DNA from: Chloroflexota bacterium
GTDB lineage: Bacteria; Chloroflexota; Dehalococcoidia; Lucifugimonadales; Australimonadaceae
NCBI GenBank assembly: GCA_028874795.1
Contig: JAPPHT010000001.1
Span: 1 to 34,319, forward strand
Length of the DNA stretch: 34,319 nt
Direction: 5' to 3'
In this document: positions 1-7,993 of the stretch, piece after piece
Position numbering within the stretch: the stretch's first letter is position 1
Layout: each line of letters starts with the position of its first letter
The notes under the pieces: model-generated
The model's input: the letters and a program-made list of their open reading frames with translations, nothing else
What the model was told of the DNA's origin: nothing
Databases searched by the model: none
Program-made: the position numbers and the translations under genes

Positions 1-30
1 AGCCAGCAGCGACCAAGCCAGAATGCTCAT
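1..30 (-). CDS. possible 5' end of a leftward gene (partial)
   Basis: An ATG on the minus strand at position 30 opens a frame that stays open to the window edge and reads MSILAWSLLA, hydrophobic like a signal peptide or first membrane segment. The frame is also open upstream to a stop at 100-102, so a different start is possible. The most AT-rich patch of the neighbourhood (about 80-103) lies upstream and could hold its promoter. Ten residues cannot identify a family, and the gene itself is uncertain. Confidence 0.2.
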   Translation of the reverse strand, partial: MSILAWSLLA

Positions 31-117
31 ATCCCCGGCGATGATGCCGGCGTCGGCGCTGCTCCGGGTGGGGTGGGGGATAAAAATTGTGGAAAATATT
101 TAGACGCAAGCCCCCCC

Positions 118-151
118 AAAAAAACCAGCGGGGGGCCGGGCCCCGGCCCCC
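118..151 (-). terminator. intrinsic terminator of the cupin gene
   Basis: A GC-only hairpin (131-140 pairing with 142-151) lies 30 nt after the cupin stop codon. Reading leftward it is followed by a seven-T run (A118-124 on the plus strand). This is the standard layout of a rho-independent terminator for the leftward gene that ends at 181. Confidence 0.65.
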
Positions 152-180
152 TCTCGACGATTCACTGTTCCTTGCTGGAA

Positions 181-1305
181 TCAGTCTTTCTCGTTCTCGA
201 ACTTGTAGTTGGGGTCCGTGTAGCACTCGGGGGGCATCTCGCTCTTGAGCCCTCGCTTGGCCAGCTCTGCCTCGAATCGCTCTCGGATCTCCGGCGCCTC
301 CTGGTGGTACTCGTACTGGTCGTCGGAGCGGTCCACCTTCTCACTCATGGCACCCGTGAACTGGGGCAGCGGGTGGAAGGCGAGGTAGCGTCCGGGGTGC
401 TCGCCCACGTTGAAGTGCTGGTGGAACCAGCGGTTCGGCGGCACGAAGATGCTGCCCTCGTGCCACGGGATGAAGACCTTCTCCTGGCCCTCAGGCCACA
501 TGACGGAGAACCCCTCGCCCGCGGGGATCACGATGACGTACGCGGGGCCGTGGCGGTGCCCCTTCTTGTAGGTCTTGGCGGGGAACACAGACATGTGGGC
601 CGTCAACTCGGAGCCGGGGTACTGCACGAACACGGTCGTGCCGCCGGCGCCCCGGCCCTTGAACGGCACGAGCCGGTCCCATGCGCGCATGTCCGGGAAG
701 AAGTTGCCCACCCAGTACTGGCGCACCGCGCCACGCCCCGATGGGTCGTTGTCGACCACGACAGCGTCGGAGTAAAACTCGTCGGAGGAGACCAGCTCTT
801 CCATCGGCTGGAGCGGGGTGTTGAAGAAGATGTTCGCGTCCTTGGCGGCCGACATCGCGATGGGCATGTTGTTGTAGTGCAGCAGCCGCGCGGGCTGGCC
901 GCCGGACATGCTCGCGTATTCCACCCAGTAGTTGCCGGGGATGCGGAACATCGCGTGGTCGGTCCACTCGAACGAGTGCTTCTCGCCGCCGTCCTTCCAG
1001 ATAGTGGTGACGCCGCGCCCGCTGAGGACGTAGACGACGTCTTCCAGCGTCATCTTGAACGGCGGGACGGAGCCGCCTGCGGGGACCTCCGTGATGCGCG
1101 CCTCCGAGACGCCCTCCTGGCCGGCGAGCTGCAGAAACGCCGCGTTGTGGCCTCGCTCCTTCCAGTAGCCGAGTTCGATGGTACGTCCGTCTTCGATGTA
1201 GTAGTCGCGGTAGATGGGGATGCCTTGCGCCTCCATCCACCGGTCGTAGAACTGGGGTTTGCGAACGTAGGACTGCTGCTGTACCTGAGCGGGCGCGGTT
1301 GCCAT
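181..1305 (-). CDS. two-domain cupin protein
   Basis: The 374-residue product has two cupin-type beta-barrel regions. The N-terminal half contains GGSVPPFKMTLEDVVYVLSG. The C-terminal half contains KKGHRHGPAYVIVIPAGEG, where the HRHG pair followed by the downstream WFHQHFNVG histidines could bind a metal. This bicupin layout is seen in oxidoreductases and isomerases acting on small organic acids; the substrate cannot be read from the sequence. The start at 1305 was chosen because AGGAGG lies 8 nt upstream; the frame stays open much further but only as antisense of neighbouring genes. There is no signal peptide, so it should be cytoplasmic. It stands alone and is divergent from the dehydrogenase gene at 1402. 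Residues 20-45 resemble the N-terminus of the cupin protein that leaves the right edge of the window. Confidence 0.8.
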   Translation of the reverse strand: MATAPAQVQQQSYVRKPQFYDRWMEAQGIPIYRDYYIEDGRTIELGYWKERGHNAAFLQLAGQEGVSEARITEVPAGGSVPPFKMTLEDVVYVLSGRGVTTIWKDGGEKHSFEWTDHAMFRIPGNYWVEYASMSGGQPARLLHYNNMPIAMSAAKDANIFFNTPLQPMEELVSSDEFYSDAVVVDNDPSGRGAVRQYWVGNFFPDMRAWDRLVPFKGRGAGGTTVFVQYPGSELTAHMSVFPAKTYKKGHRHGPAYVIVIPAGEGFSVMWPEGQEKVFIPWHEGSIFVPPNRWFHQHFNVGEHPGRYLAFHPLPQFTGAMSEKVDRSDDQYEYHQEAPEIRERFEAELAKRGLKSEMPPECYTDPNYKFENEKD

Positions 1306-1389
1306 ACGTGGTCCCTCCTGTGCGTTAAGCCGTGCAAACTGTACGGGAGCGAGAGCGAACGTGTCAAAGCATGGGCGATGTCGTTGACG

Positions 1390-1395
1390 TATCCT
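1390..1395 (+). promoter_or_regulatory. possible -10 box of a leaderless transcript
   Basis: TATCCT lies 6 nt before the ATG at 1402, which has no Shine-Dalgarno sequence. Transcription would then begin at or beside the start codon. The same layout recurs at three other genes in the window. Confidence 0.35.
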
Positions 1396-1401
1396 CCCCG
1401 C

Positions 1402-2283
1402 ATGCCCGCAACCGTCGGATTCGTGGGACTGGGGCGCATGGGGAAGCCCATGGCGCTGAACCTGCTGCGCGCCGGTTTCGCCGTGCTGGTGCTGTCGCGT
1501 TCGCGCCCGCCGGTCGATGCGCTCGTCGAGTCCGGGGCGACCGAGGCCGCGTCGCTCGCGGAGATGGCGAAGGGCGCGGACATCGTCTGTACGTGCCTTC
1601 CTGACGTGCCGACGTCGGAGGCCGTATTCCTCGGCCCGGACGGGCTCGCCGCACACGCGCGGACAGGGCAGGTGCTCATCGAGCACAGCACGATAGCGCC
1701 GTCGCTGGCGGTGCGCGTGGGTGAGGTCGCGGCGGCTCATGGCGCGGGCTACCTGGACGCCCCGGTCTCGGGTGGCGTGGAGCGGGCTCAGAGCGGCACG
1801 CTCACGATCATGGCGGGCGGCGAAGGGCGGCACTTCGACGCGGCGCGGCCAGTGCTCGAGGCGATGGGCGCGAGCCTCAACCTCGTCGGGCCAGTGGGGC
1901 AGGGCAGCGTGGTGAAACTGACGAATCAGCTGCTCGTGGGCATCCACACCATGGCGGCGTGCGAGGCGTTCCTGTTCGGCACGTCGGCGGGCGCGGACGG
2001 CAGGCAGCTGCTGGACGTGCTGTCCACATCGTGGGGCGCGAGCGGGATGTTGACGCGCAACGGACCGATGCTGCTCTCCGGCAACTACGGCTCCCTGGCC
2101 CCGGTGCGCCTGCTCGCCAAGGACCTTGGCCTCGTGGAGGACGCCGCAGCCGACCTCGGCGTTCCGCTGCCGCTCGTGCAACGCACGCGGGCGCTGTTCG
2201 AGGAGGGGATGGCCCGCGGGCTGAGCGAGAGCGACATATCGGCGCTCATCACGCTGCTGACTTCGCAGAACGAGGCGGGTTAG
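1402..2283 (+). CDS. NAD(P)-dependent beta-hydroxyacid dehydrogenase, 3-hydroxyisobutyrate dehydrogenase-like
   Basis: This is a 293-residue member of the beta-hydroxyacid dehydrogenase family, which oxidises small beta-hydroxy acids with NAD(P)+. The N-terminus carries the dinucleotide motif GFVGLGRMG; the substrate loop DAPVSGG lies near residue 117; the catalytic lysine is about K172 in VKLTNQLL; the C-terminal all-helical domain is complete. Length matches the family (about 290-300). The start at 1402 places the Rossmann motif at residue 5 as usual; an in-frame ATG at 1378 would add 8 residues. Its stop codon overlaps that of the convergent molybdenum hydroxylase gene. With icmF, an acyl-CoA ligase and an aldehyde dehydrogenase elsewhere in the window it would fit isobutyrate or valine breakdown, but it is not adjacent to them and the substrate is unproven (tartronate semialdehyde and succinic semialdehyde reductases look alike). 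Confidence 0.85.
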   Translation: MPATVGFVGLGRMGKPMALNLLRAGFAVLVLSRSRPPVDALVESGATEAASLAEMAKGADIVCTCLPDVPTSEAVFLGPDGLAAHARTGQVLIEHSTIAPSLAVRVGEVAAAHGAGYLDAPVSGGVERAQSGTLTIMAGGEGRHFDAARPVLEAMGASLNLVGPVGQGSVVKLTNQLLVGIHTMAACEAFLFGTSAGADGRQLLDVLSTSWGASGMLTRNGPMLLSGNYGSLAPVRLLAKDLGLVEDAAADLGVPLPLVQRTRALFEEGMARGLSESDISALITLLTSQNEAG

Positions 2284-4502
2284 GGGCTCCGCTTCCTGAT
2301 CGCCGTCAGCACACGCTCGGCAGTCAGGGGCAGTTCCTTCATGCGAACGCCGGTTGCGTCCCGGATGGCGTTGGCGATGGCGGGCGCAACGCCAAGCAGC
2401 GGCACCTCGCCGATGGCCTTGGCGCTGTATGGGGCCGCCCCTGCCGTGGACGTCACGAGCGCCGTCTCCAGTTCCGGGACGTCGGCAACGTTGGGCAGCT
2501 TGAAGTCCGCAAGCGACAGCGTCGTCACCCTGCCGGCGTCGGTCAGCAGTTCCTCCTGCAGGGCGTAGCCGATGCCCATCACAACGGCCCCGTTGATCTG
2601 ACCCTGATGGGCGATGGGGTTGATGACGGTGCCGACGTCGTGGGCGCTGGTGAAGCGGAGCAGGGTGACCCGGCCGGTCTCCTCGTCCACCTCCACCTCC
2701 GCTACCTGCGCCGCGAAGGCTGTGTGCTCCGGCTGGCCGGTGACCTGCGAGTGCCCTCTGCCGCTGATCGGCCCTCCGGCGGCCTTGATCACGCTCGCCC
2801 ACGACACCGACTCGCCAGCGTCGTTCGATATGCGCCCGTCCCGGCTCGTCACCGCGTCGACCGCCCAGCCATTCTGCTCCGCAGCGGCCTGCCGGAGTGC
2901 GTTCAGCGCGGCCTCCGCCGCCTCGTGCACCGCGGGCAGCGCCATGCGCGTGGTGCGGCTCCCCGCGACGCCCGAGTCGAATGGGACGGCGTCGGTGTCC
3001 CACACCTGGACGTCGACGCTGCCGACTTCCACGCCGAGCACCTCCGCGGCGACCTGCGCGAACATCGTGTACGCGCCCGTCCCCGGCTCGAAGATCGGCG
3101 TCCTGACGACGACCGGCTCATCGGCTCTCAGGATGACTTCCGCGTAGGACTCGCCTCCGCCCGCCGGGCGCGCGCACATCGCGATGCCCAAGCCGGTCCC
3201 GGGGCGTTTCGGCCCGCTGTAGCCGCTCCGCTCGACAGCTGCAAGCAGGGTCTCCTCAGCGCGGACCTCGGCGAAGAGCTCGTTCATCGGCGTGCGCTGG
3301 CCCTCGCGCAGCAGGTTCTTCATGCGGAACTCCAGCGGGTCCATCTCGAGCCGTCTCGCCACCTCGTCCAGGTGCGATTCCATCGCGAAGGAGCCCTGCA
3401 CCTCGCCCGGACCGCGCATGTAGCCGCCCGGGAGATTGTTCGTGTAGACGTGGTACTGCTCGAAGCGGGCGTTGGGGATGTGCCAGTTGGCGGCGATGCG
3501 GTCAACGCCGGCGAGCGCGCCCAGCGGCATCAGCCCCGCGTACCCTCCGCTGTCGAAGTACATCTCCTGCAGGTGGGCCGTGATCCGGCCGTCGCTCGTC
3601 ACGCCGGTCCTGACCCGCATGACCGCGGCGTGCTTCGGGTTGCCCGCCCCAAGCTCCTCCACTTGGTCCATGACCATCTTGACCGGACGGCCTGTCCTGA
3701 CGGAAAGCAGGTAGGCCAGCGGCTCATCGAATGGCGCGGTCTTCGAACCGAAATCGCCGCCGACGTGCACGGGATGGACGACGATCGACTCCTCTTCGAC
3801 ACCCACCGCGAGGGCGAGCGCCTGCCGCAGGCCGAATGGTGTCTTGTTGGACGACCACACGTGTGCGCGTCCGTCCTTCTCCACGGAGACGACGCAGGAG
3901 CGCGACTCGAAGAACGCGGGATGCGTCCGGCCGCATCGGTACTCGTCCTCGAAGACGAAGTCGGCCTCAGCGAAACCCGCGTCCACGTCGCCGATGCCGA
4001 ACTCCGCGCTGAAGAAGACGTTCGACGGCTCCGGGGGTGGGCGGCGGAAGCCCTCGTAGGCGTCCATGCCGGGATGGATGACGCGGGCGCCGGGGCGCGC
4101 GGCATCCAGCGCGTCAAGCAGGGGAGTCATCTCCTCGTACTCGACTTCGATCATGCCGACGGCCCGCTGGGCCGTCTCTTCGTCGTCAGCGGCGACGGCG
4201 GCGACCTTCTCTCCCGCAAACCGGACGACGTCCTGCGCGAGCAGTGGGAGGTCGCGCACCTGGCGTCCCTGCAGGCGGCCCGCAACGTCCGCGCCGGTCA
4301 GCACCGCGCGAACACCGGGGACGGCCACTGCACGGGAGACGTCGACTCTCCGGATGCGGGCGGCGGGGTAGGGGCTGCGCAGCGCCTTCGCCCAGAGGGT
4401 GCCAGGCGGACAGACGTCGAAGGCGTAGAGCGCGCTGCCCGTCGTCTTATCGGGCCCCTCGGTCCTGCCGGCCGGATGGCCGATGACCCTGTAGTCTGTC
4501 AT
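2280..4502 (-). CDS. xanthine dehydrogenase/aldehyde oxidase family molybdenum-binding subunit
   Basis: The 740-residue product is a large (molybdopterin) subunit of the xanthine oxidase family, which hydroxylates aldehydes or N-heterocycles. The a/b-hammerhead domain occupies about residues 20-130, followed by the Moco-binding domains. Visible motifs are GGDFGSKTAPFDEP, GPGEVQGSFAMESHLDEVA and, near the C-terminus, AIGEVPLLGVAPAIANAI, which holds the conserved catalytic glutamate after the glycine. The start at 4502 has GAGGGG a few nt upstream and places the family N-terminus correctly; a 45-residue extension is open but lacks similarity. The usual FAD subunit and 2Fe-2S subunit are absent on both sides, so partners must be encoded elsewhere or the enzyme differs from the three-subunit form. 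The substrate is unknown. Confidence 0.88.
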   Translation of the reverse strand: MTDYRVIGHPAGRTEGPDKTTGSALYAFDVCPPGTLWAKALRSPYPAARIRRVDVSRAVAVPGVRAVLTGADVAGRLQGRQVRDLPLLAQDVVRFAGEKVAAVAADDEETAQRAVGMIEVEYEEMTPLLDALDAARPGARVIHPGMDAYEGFRRPPPEPSNVFFSAEFGIGDVDAGFAEADFVFEDEYRCGRTHPAFFESRSCVVSVEKDGRAHVWSSNKTPFGLRQALALAVGVEEESIVVHPVHVGGDFGSKTAPFDEPLAYLLSVRTGRPVKMVMDQVEELGAGNPKHAAVMRVRTGVTSDGRITAHLQEMYFDSGGYAGLMPLGALAGVDRIAANWHIPNARFEQYHVYTNNLPGGYMRGPGEVQGSFAMESHLDEVARRLEMDPLEFRMKNLLREGQRTPMNELFAEVRAEETLLAAVERSGYSGPKRPGTGLGIAMCARPAGGGESYAEVILRADEPVVVRTPIFEPGTGAYTMFAQVAAEVLGVEVGSVDVQVWDTDAVPFDSGVAGSRTTRMALPAVHEAAEAALNALRQAAAEQNGWAVDAVTSRDGRISNDAGESVSWASVIKAAGGPISGRGHSQVTGQPEHTAFAAQVAEVEVDEETGRVTLLRFTSAHDVGTVINPIAHQGQINGAVVMGIGYALQEELLTDAGRVTTLSLADFKLPNVADVPELETALVTSTAGAAPYSAKAIGEVPLLGVAPAIANAIRDATGVRMKELPLTAERVLTAIRKRSP

Positions 4503-4638
4503 ACCTGTCCCCTCGCGTCGCGTGCGGCGCAGTCTAGCAGGGTTCCCCAGTGCCGCGAGGTTGCGCGCTAAGGCACGGGCCTCCGCCAGGAGCGGCGGAA
4601 CGGCAACTCCGTGCAGAGTGGCATCATCTGGCGCCATC

Positions 4639-4733
4639 TGGCCTCATTCACTCGGGATACCCGCCTTCCAATGAGGCCAGGGTGAGGCCGAAACGGGGCC
4701 GGAACGGGGATGAACGAGGCCGGAATGAGGCCA
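4639..4733. repeat. array of 11-bp tandem repeats in the 4503-4901 gene-free stretch
   Basis: From 4669 to 4733 the sequence divides into units of 11,11,11,10,11,11 bp with consensus GAAYGAGGCCG. An inverted copy (TGGCCTCATTC, 4639-4649) is the exact reverse complement of the last unit and can also pair over 10 bp with the first unit. The array lies 167-231 bp upstream of the molybdenum subunit start and downstream of the DM13 gene. It could be protein-binding sites on one helix face or a simple tandem repeat. Nothing else recognisable occurs in the rest of this 399-bp stretch. Confidence 0.6.
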
Positions 4734-4901
4734 ATCGGAGCCAGCACCCCGTTGGCCGACCGCACCGGACATCGCGTCCATACGCTCACGTTGTCCTGCA
4801 GCGTCGAAGGCCATCACATGGCAGGTTACGCGAGGCGGGAGCAATCGCGTAAGGGCCTCGTGTCACTTACCGGCAGAGCGCAGAGAGATGCCGGACGTAG
4901 T

Positions 4902-5810
4902 TCATCCCTCCGACAGCGGGGCGACGCTGAACACGACGTGGAACGGCTTGCAGTAGATGACGACCGAGCCGTAGTCGTCCGGAGACACGCCCTCCGGGAA
5001 CGGGTAGTTCTGATTGCCGATGTTCCCCTTGAGCTTGCCCAACTCCACGTAGCCCGGTCCCTGCACCTCGTTCCGCCCCTGCGGGTCGGGGTGGCTGGCA
5101 AGGAGCACGCGCAGGTCCGGCCCGTTCGTCACGCGGAAGTCCTCGAAACGCAGCACGTACGAGCCGTCAGGCAGTTGGTAGACCGTTGCGGAGCCTTCAC
5201 CCTGGTGAAAGCTGTCTGCGTCGCGGAACGCGCCGCGCTTGACGACAGCCGGGGACATGGACGCCATCATCTCAGGCATCGTCGCGGCCATCTGGACCAT
5301 CATCTCAGGCGTCATGCTTTCCGCCAGCACCGCCGTCATCTCCGGCGCGATGCTCTCCATCATCCCCGCTATCGTCTCGGGCGTCATACTCTCCATCATG
5401 CCGGCGACCATCTCCGGCGTCATCCCGGGAGCGGCATCCGCCACCGCTTCGGCGACATCGGACCGCATCTCCGGCGTCATGTTCGCGATCACGGCGGCCA
5501 TCGTCTCCGGTGTCATGGAGTCCATAGCAACCGCCATCATCTCGTCCGGCGCGAGGGAAGGGAGCGCCTCGGCCACCGTCTCAGTGTCCATCATGGCCAT
5601 GGTCGCCATCGTCTGCTCGACCTGGCCTTGCGTCATGCCCTCGGGCACCACGGCGTTCACGCTGTAGGGGAACGGCTCGTCCACCGTCCTGTTGATGAAC
5701 AGCGGCGACCCGAGCCACCATGCGAGCGCCAGCACGGGTATCGCCACGATCACGGCTGCGACGATGAGCCGCCCACGGTACCTGCGGATCCCTTGCCACA
5801 ATCCACCCAT
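4902..5810 (-). CDS. membrane-anchored DM13-domain protein with methionine-rich repeats
   Basis: The product is 302 residues. A single N-terminal membrane segment (about 13-33, ending in LALAWWLG) anchors it with the rest outside. Residues about 55-180 form a stalk of degenerate 11-13-residue repeats built on MTPEM, MMESMTPE and MMASM, containing roughly thirty methionines. The C-terminal domain (about 190-300) is DM13: it has the YVLRFEDFRVTNGPDL core and the signature VVIYCKPFHVVFSVAPL with its single conserved cysteine. DM13 domains have been proposed to act in redox or electron transfer outside the cell. Start 5810 has GGGAGG upstream; an in-frame ATG at 5840 would add ten residues with no gain. 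Methionine-rich stalks can bind Cu(I), which is a possibility only. No operon partner is evident. Confidence 0.8.
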   Translation of the reverse strand: MGGLWQGIRRYRGRLIVAAVIVAIPVLALAWWLGSPLFINRTVDEPFPYSVNAVVPEGMTQGQVEQTMATMAMMDTETVAEALPSLAPDEMMAVAMDSMTPETMAAVIANMTPEMRSDVAEAVADAAPGMTPEMVAGMMESMTPETIAGMMESIAPEMTAVLAESMTPEMMVQMAATMPEMMASMSPAVVKRGAFRDADSFHQGEGSATVYQLPDGSYVLRFEDFRVTNGPDLRVLLASHPDPQGRNEVQGPGYVELGKLKGNIGNQNYPFPEGVSPDDYGSVVIYCKPFHVVFSVAPLSEG

Positions 5811-5976
5811 CGTCCTACCTCCCGGCTCTGTGGGCCTCAATTCCAGTTTACGACGTCCCGGCTCCCGCGGTGCTCAATGGGGCGACGGCGTTCTCAGCAC
5901 CAACAATGGGATAGCTAACCGCGCGGCCGGTGGGAGGACCACCCATGCCAATCGGCTCGGCGCTCCTGGCAGGCAG

Positions 5977-6945
5977 CTATGGGACCAGCAGCAGCTTGCC
6001 GGTCGAGAGGCGGCCTCCGATCAGGCGGTGCGCCTCTGCTGCCTCCGACAACGGGAACGTCCCGCTGATGCGCACCTGCAGGGCGCCCTCCGCTATCCAG
6101 CCGAACACGTCGTTGGCGCGCCAGTCCAGCTCCTCGCGGGTGCGGGTGTAGCGCTCGAGTGAGGGCCGCGTAAGGAAGACGGAGCCCTTCGCGTTGAGCG
6201 TCTGCGGGTCCATGGGCGGGACGCGCCCGCTGGACTGGCCGTAGAGCGCCATGTATCCGCGCGGCGCGAGGCAGTCCAGACTGGAGTCGAACGTGTCCTT
6301 GCCGACCGAGTCATACACGACGTGCAAGCCTTCGCCGCCGGTGATGCGTCGCACCTCCTCGACGAAGTTCTGCTCTGTATAGATGATCACCTCGTCCGCG
6401 CCCGCCTCGCGCGCCAGCCGGGCCTTCTCCTCCGTCGACACCGTGCCGATGACACGCGCACCGCGCATCTTCGCCATCTGGGTGAGCAACAGGCCCACAC
6501 CACCCGCTGCGGCGTGGACGAGGCACGTATGCCCGGGCTCCAGCGGGAAGAGAGACGTGACGAGGTAGTGTGCCGTCATGCCCTGGACGGTCACGGCGGC
6601 GGCGGTCAGGTAGTCCACGCCGTCCGGCAGCTTCACGAGGCGGTGCGCGGGAACCCTGACGAACTCCGCATAGGAGGAACGGATCTGGGAGTAGCTGCCG
6701 CGCTGGCCCACGGCGACGTCCGTCACGCCCGCACCGACCGCAACGATCTCTCCAGCCCCCTCTTGTCCAGCGACCCACGGCAGGGGAACGTTGTACGCAC
6801 CGCTGCGCTCGTAGGTGTCGATGAAGTTGACGCCGCATGCCCCGAGCCGCAGTACGACCTCGCCGGGTCCCGGCTCAGGCTCGGGGATCTCCTCGTACCG
6901 CAAGACCTCGGGGCCGCCGAACTCGTGGAACCGGACCGCTTTCAC
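5977..6945 (-). CDS. zinc-free quinone oxidoreductase (MDR superfamily)
   Basis: The 322-residue product reads as an NADPH:quinone reductase of the medium-chain dehydrogenase/reductase superfamily. It has the GroES-like N-terminal domain (ACGVNFIDTYERSG near residue 45), the GQEGAGEIVAVG loop, and the NADPH-binding AAAGGVGLLLTQMAK near residue 150. The structural and catalytic zinc cysteines of alcohol dehydrogenases are missing, as expected for this branch. Family length is about 325. I chose the GTG at 6945 because AAGGAG lies 8 nt upstream and VKAVRFHEFGG is the family N-terminus; the ATG at 7020 would add 25 unrelated residues. It is divergent from the membrane protein at 7181 across about 235 bp. 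Confidence 0.9.
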   Translation of the reverse strand: MKAVRFHEFGGPEVLRYEEIPEPEPGPGEVVLRLGACGVNFIDTYERSGAYNVPLPWVAGQEGAGEIVAVGAGVTDVAVGQRGSYSQIRSSYAEFVRVPAHRLVKLPDGVDYLTAAAVTVQGMTAHYLVTSLFPLEPGHTCLVHAAAGGVGLLLTQMAKMRGARVIGTVSTEEKARLAREAGADEVIIYTEQNFVEEVRRITGGEGLHVVYDSVGKDTFDSSLDCLAPRGYMALYGQSSGRVPPMDPQTLNAKGSVFLTRPSLERYTRTREELDWRANDVFGWIAEGALQVRISGTFPLSEAAEAHRLIGGRLSTGKLLLVP

Positions 6946-7180
6946 GCTGCTATCTCCTTGGGCTGACGCGTCCCTGGCCGGGCGCGCTACAGTGTGCCAT
7001 CCCGCGACGTTCTGCGCCATCAGGACAAACAGACACAGCAGCAGCGGCGCTCAGCGGCGCCCGAACCCGTGTGACCGAAACCGCCTCATCCGGTGCGCTC
7101 ATGCCGATTGCATGCGCCTTCCGCCCGGTGGTACCTTTTACCCATCCTAAGCGCATGCCGCGCGACCAGGGAGGAATGCC

Positions 7181-7915
7181 ATGGCTGCATCGACCGCCAC
7201 CACACCCGCTACCAAGGGCGGGGGACTGGCCCTCTTGGTTGGAGTCATCCTGCTGGTATTCGCATCGCTTGTCTTTCCGGGCGGCGTACTGCTGGACCCG
7301 GTTGACCAGACCGATTTCCCGGTAGCCCTGGAAGCGATGAGCGACAACGCGAGCCTTGCACATCTGGCGTCCATGATGTCGATCGTCGGGATGTTTCTTT
7401 ACGCGTATGCCGCCCTCACATGGCTGCGCCTGCCCCAGCAGGGAGGGCTCGGCGGTTCGCTCCTTCGGCTTGGGGTATTCGCGAGCCTGTTCGGTTGGGC
7501 CCTCTACGCCATCGCGATGGGCATGAGGCACTTCAGCATCCACCTGATGCAGCGCAGCATGCAGTCGGGCGCCGACGAAGCGTATTTCGAGGGCCTTGCC
7601 CTCAGCGTCTACGCGCCGATGGCGGGAATCGTCATCGCGCTGGTGGCCGTCTATCCCCTCGCCTCCATCCTCGTTGGCGCCGGCCTTGCCTCGCGGTTCG
7701 GGTCGATGAGCATCTACAAGCTGGCTTCCTACGGCCTTGTCGTCATGGGGGTGCTGGCAGGCATCAACTTCCTGGTCCTTCAGCACGTCCCGGGGATCGA
7801 TCCCGTAGTGCTCCTCAGGAACGACAACGGCATGCTCGCGTTCGGTTCCCTGTGCTTCATCATCATCGGGCTGGGGATGTACCGGGGCCAGGGCGAGCTT
7901 ACCTCTGAGGACTAG
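7181..7915 (+). CDS. integral membrane protein of unknown function
   Basis: The 244-residue protein has about six hydrophobic segments: roughly residues 15-38, 65-85, 95-115, 145-170, 185-207 and 218-236. The N-terminus is Ala/Thr-rich with no cleavable signal. No enzyme motif or family signature was recognised. GGAGG stands 6 nt before the ATG. It is followed by a strong hairpin and then by the hydrolase gene in the same direction, so it may be monocistronic. Confidence 0.7.
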   Translation: MAASTATTPATKGGGLALLVGVILLVFASLVFPGGVLLDPVDQTDFPVALEAMSDNASLAHLASMMSIVGMFLYAYAALTWLRLPQQGGLGGSLLRLGVFASLFGWALYAIAMGMRHFSIHLMQRSMQSGADEAYFEGLALSVYAPMAGIVIALVAVYPLASILVGAGLASRFGSMSIYKLASYGLVVMGVLAGINFLVLQHVPGIDPVVLLRNDNGMLAFGSLCFIIIGLGMYRGQGELTSED

Positions 7916-7942
7916 CTCCCACCAAGCGGCGAAGCGGGACAG

Positions 7943-7978
7943 CGAAACAGGGGCGCCTCCGGGGGCGTCCCTGTTTCG
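7943..7978 (+). terminator. hairpin after the membrane protein gene
   Basis: CGAAACAGGG (7943-7952) pairs with CCCTGTTTCG (7969-7978), with further pairing inside. It starts 28 nt after the stop at 7915. No T-run follows, so it may be a weak terminator or a processing/stability element. It ends 15 nt before the ATG of the next gene, with a TAGCAT box at 7982-7987 between them. Confidence 0.45.
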
Positions 7979-7981
7979 TGG

Positions 7982-7987
7982 TAGCAT
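7982..7987 (+). promoter_or_regulatory. possible -10 box of a leaderless transcript
   Basis: TAGCAT lies 6 nt before the ATG at 7994, and there is no good Shine-Dalgarno sequence. Spacing equals that at 1390-1395 and 14828-14833. No clear -35 element was found; the position 17 bp upstream falls inside the hairpin. Confidence 0.35.
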
Positions 7988-7993
7988 TCAGGC

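Noticed and set aside
1306-3003. The upper part of a long minus-strand open frame that extends the cupin gene to 940 residues
   Set aside because: It is antisense to the dehydrogenase, has Arg/Gly-rich composition with no family motif, and a strong ribosome site exists at the internal ATG at 1305.
1959-4571. 870-residue plus-strand open frame
   Set aside because: It is the antisense shadow of the molybdenum subunit gene; Arg/His/Asp-rich composition is typical of GC-rich shadow frames.
5841-5976. Gap between DM13 gene and quinone oxidoreductase gene examined for a small gene or RNA
   Set aside because: No credible start, ribosome site or structured element was seen.
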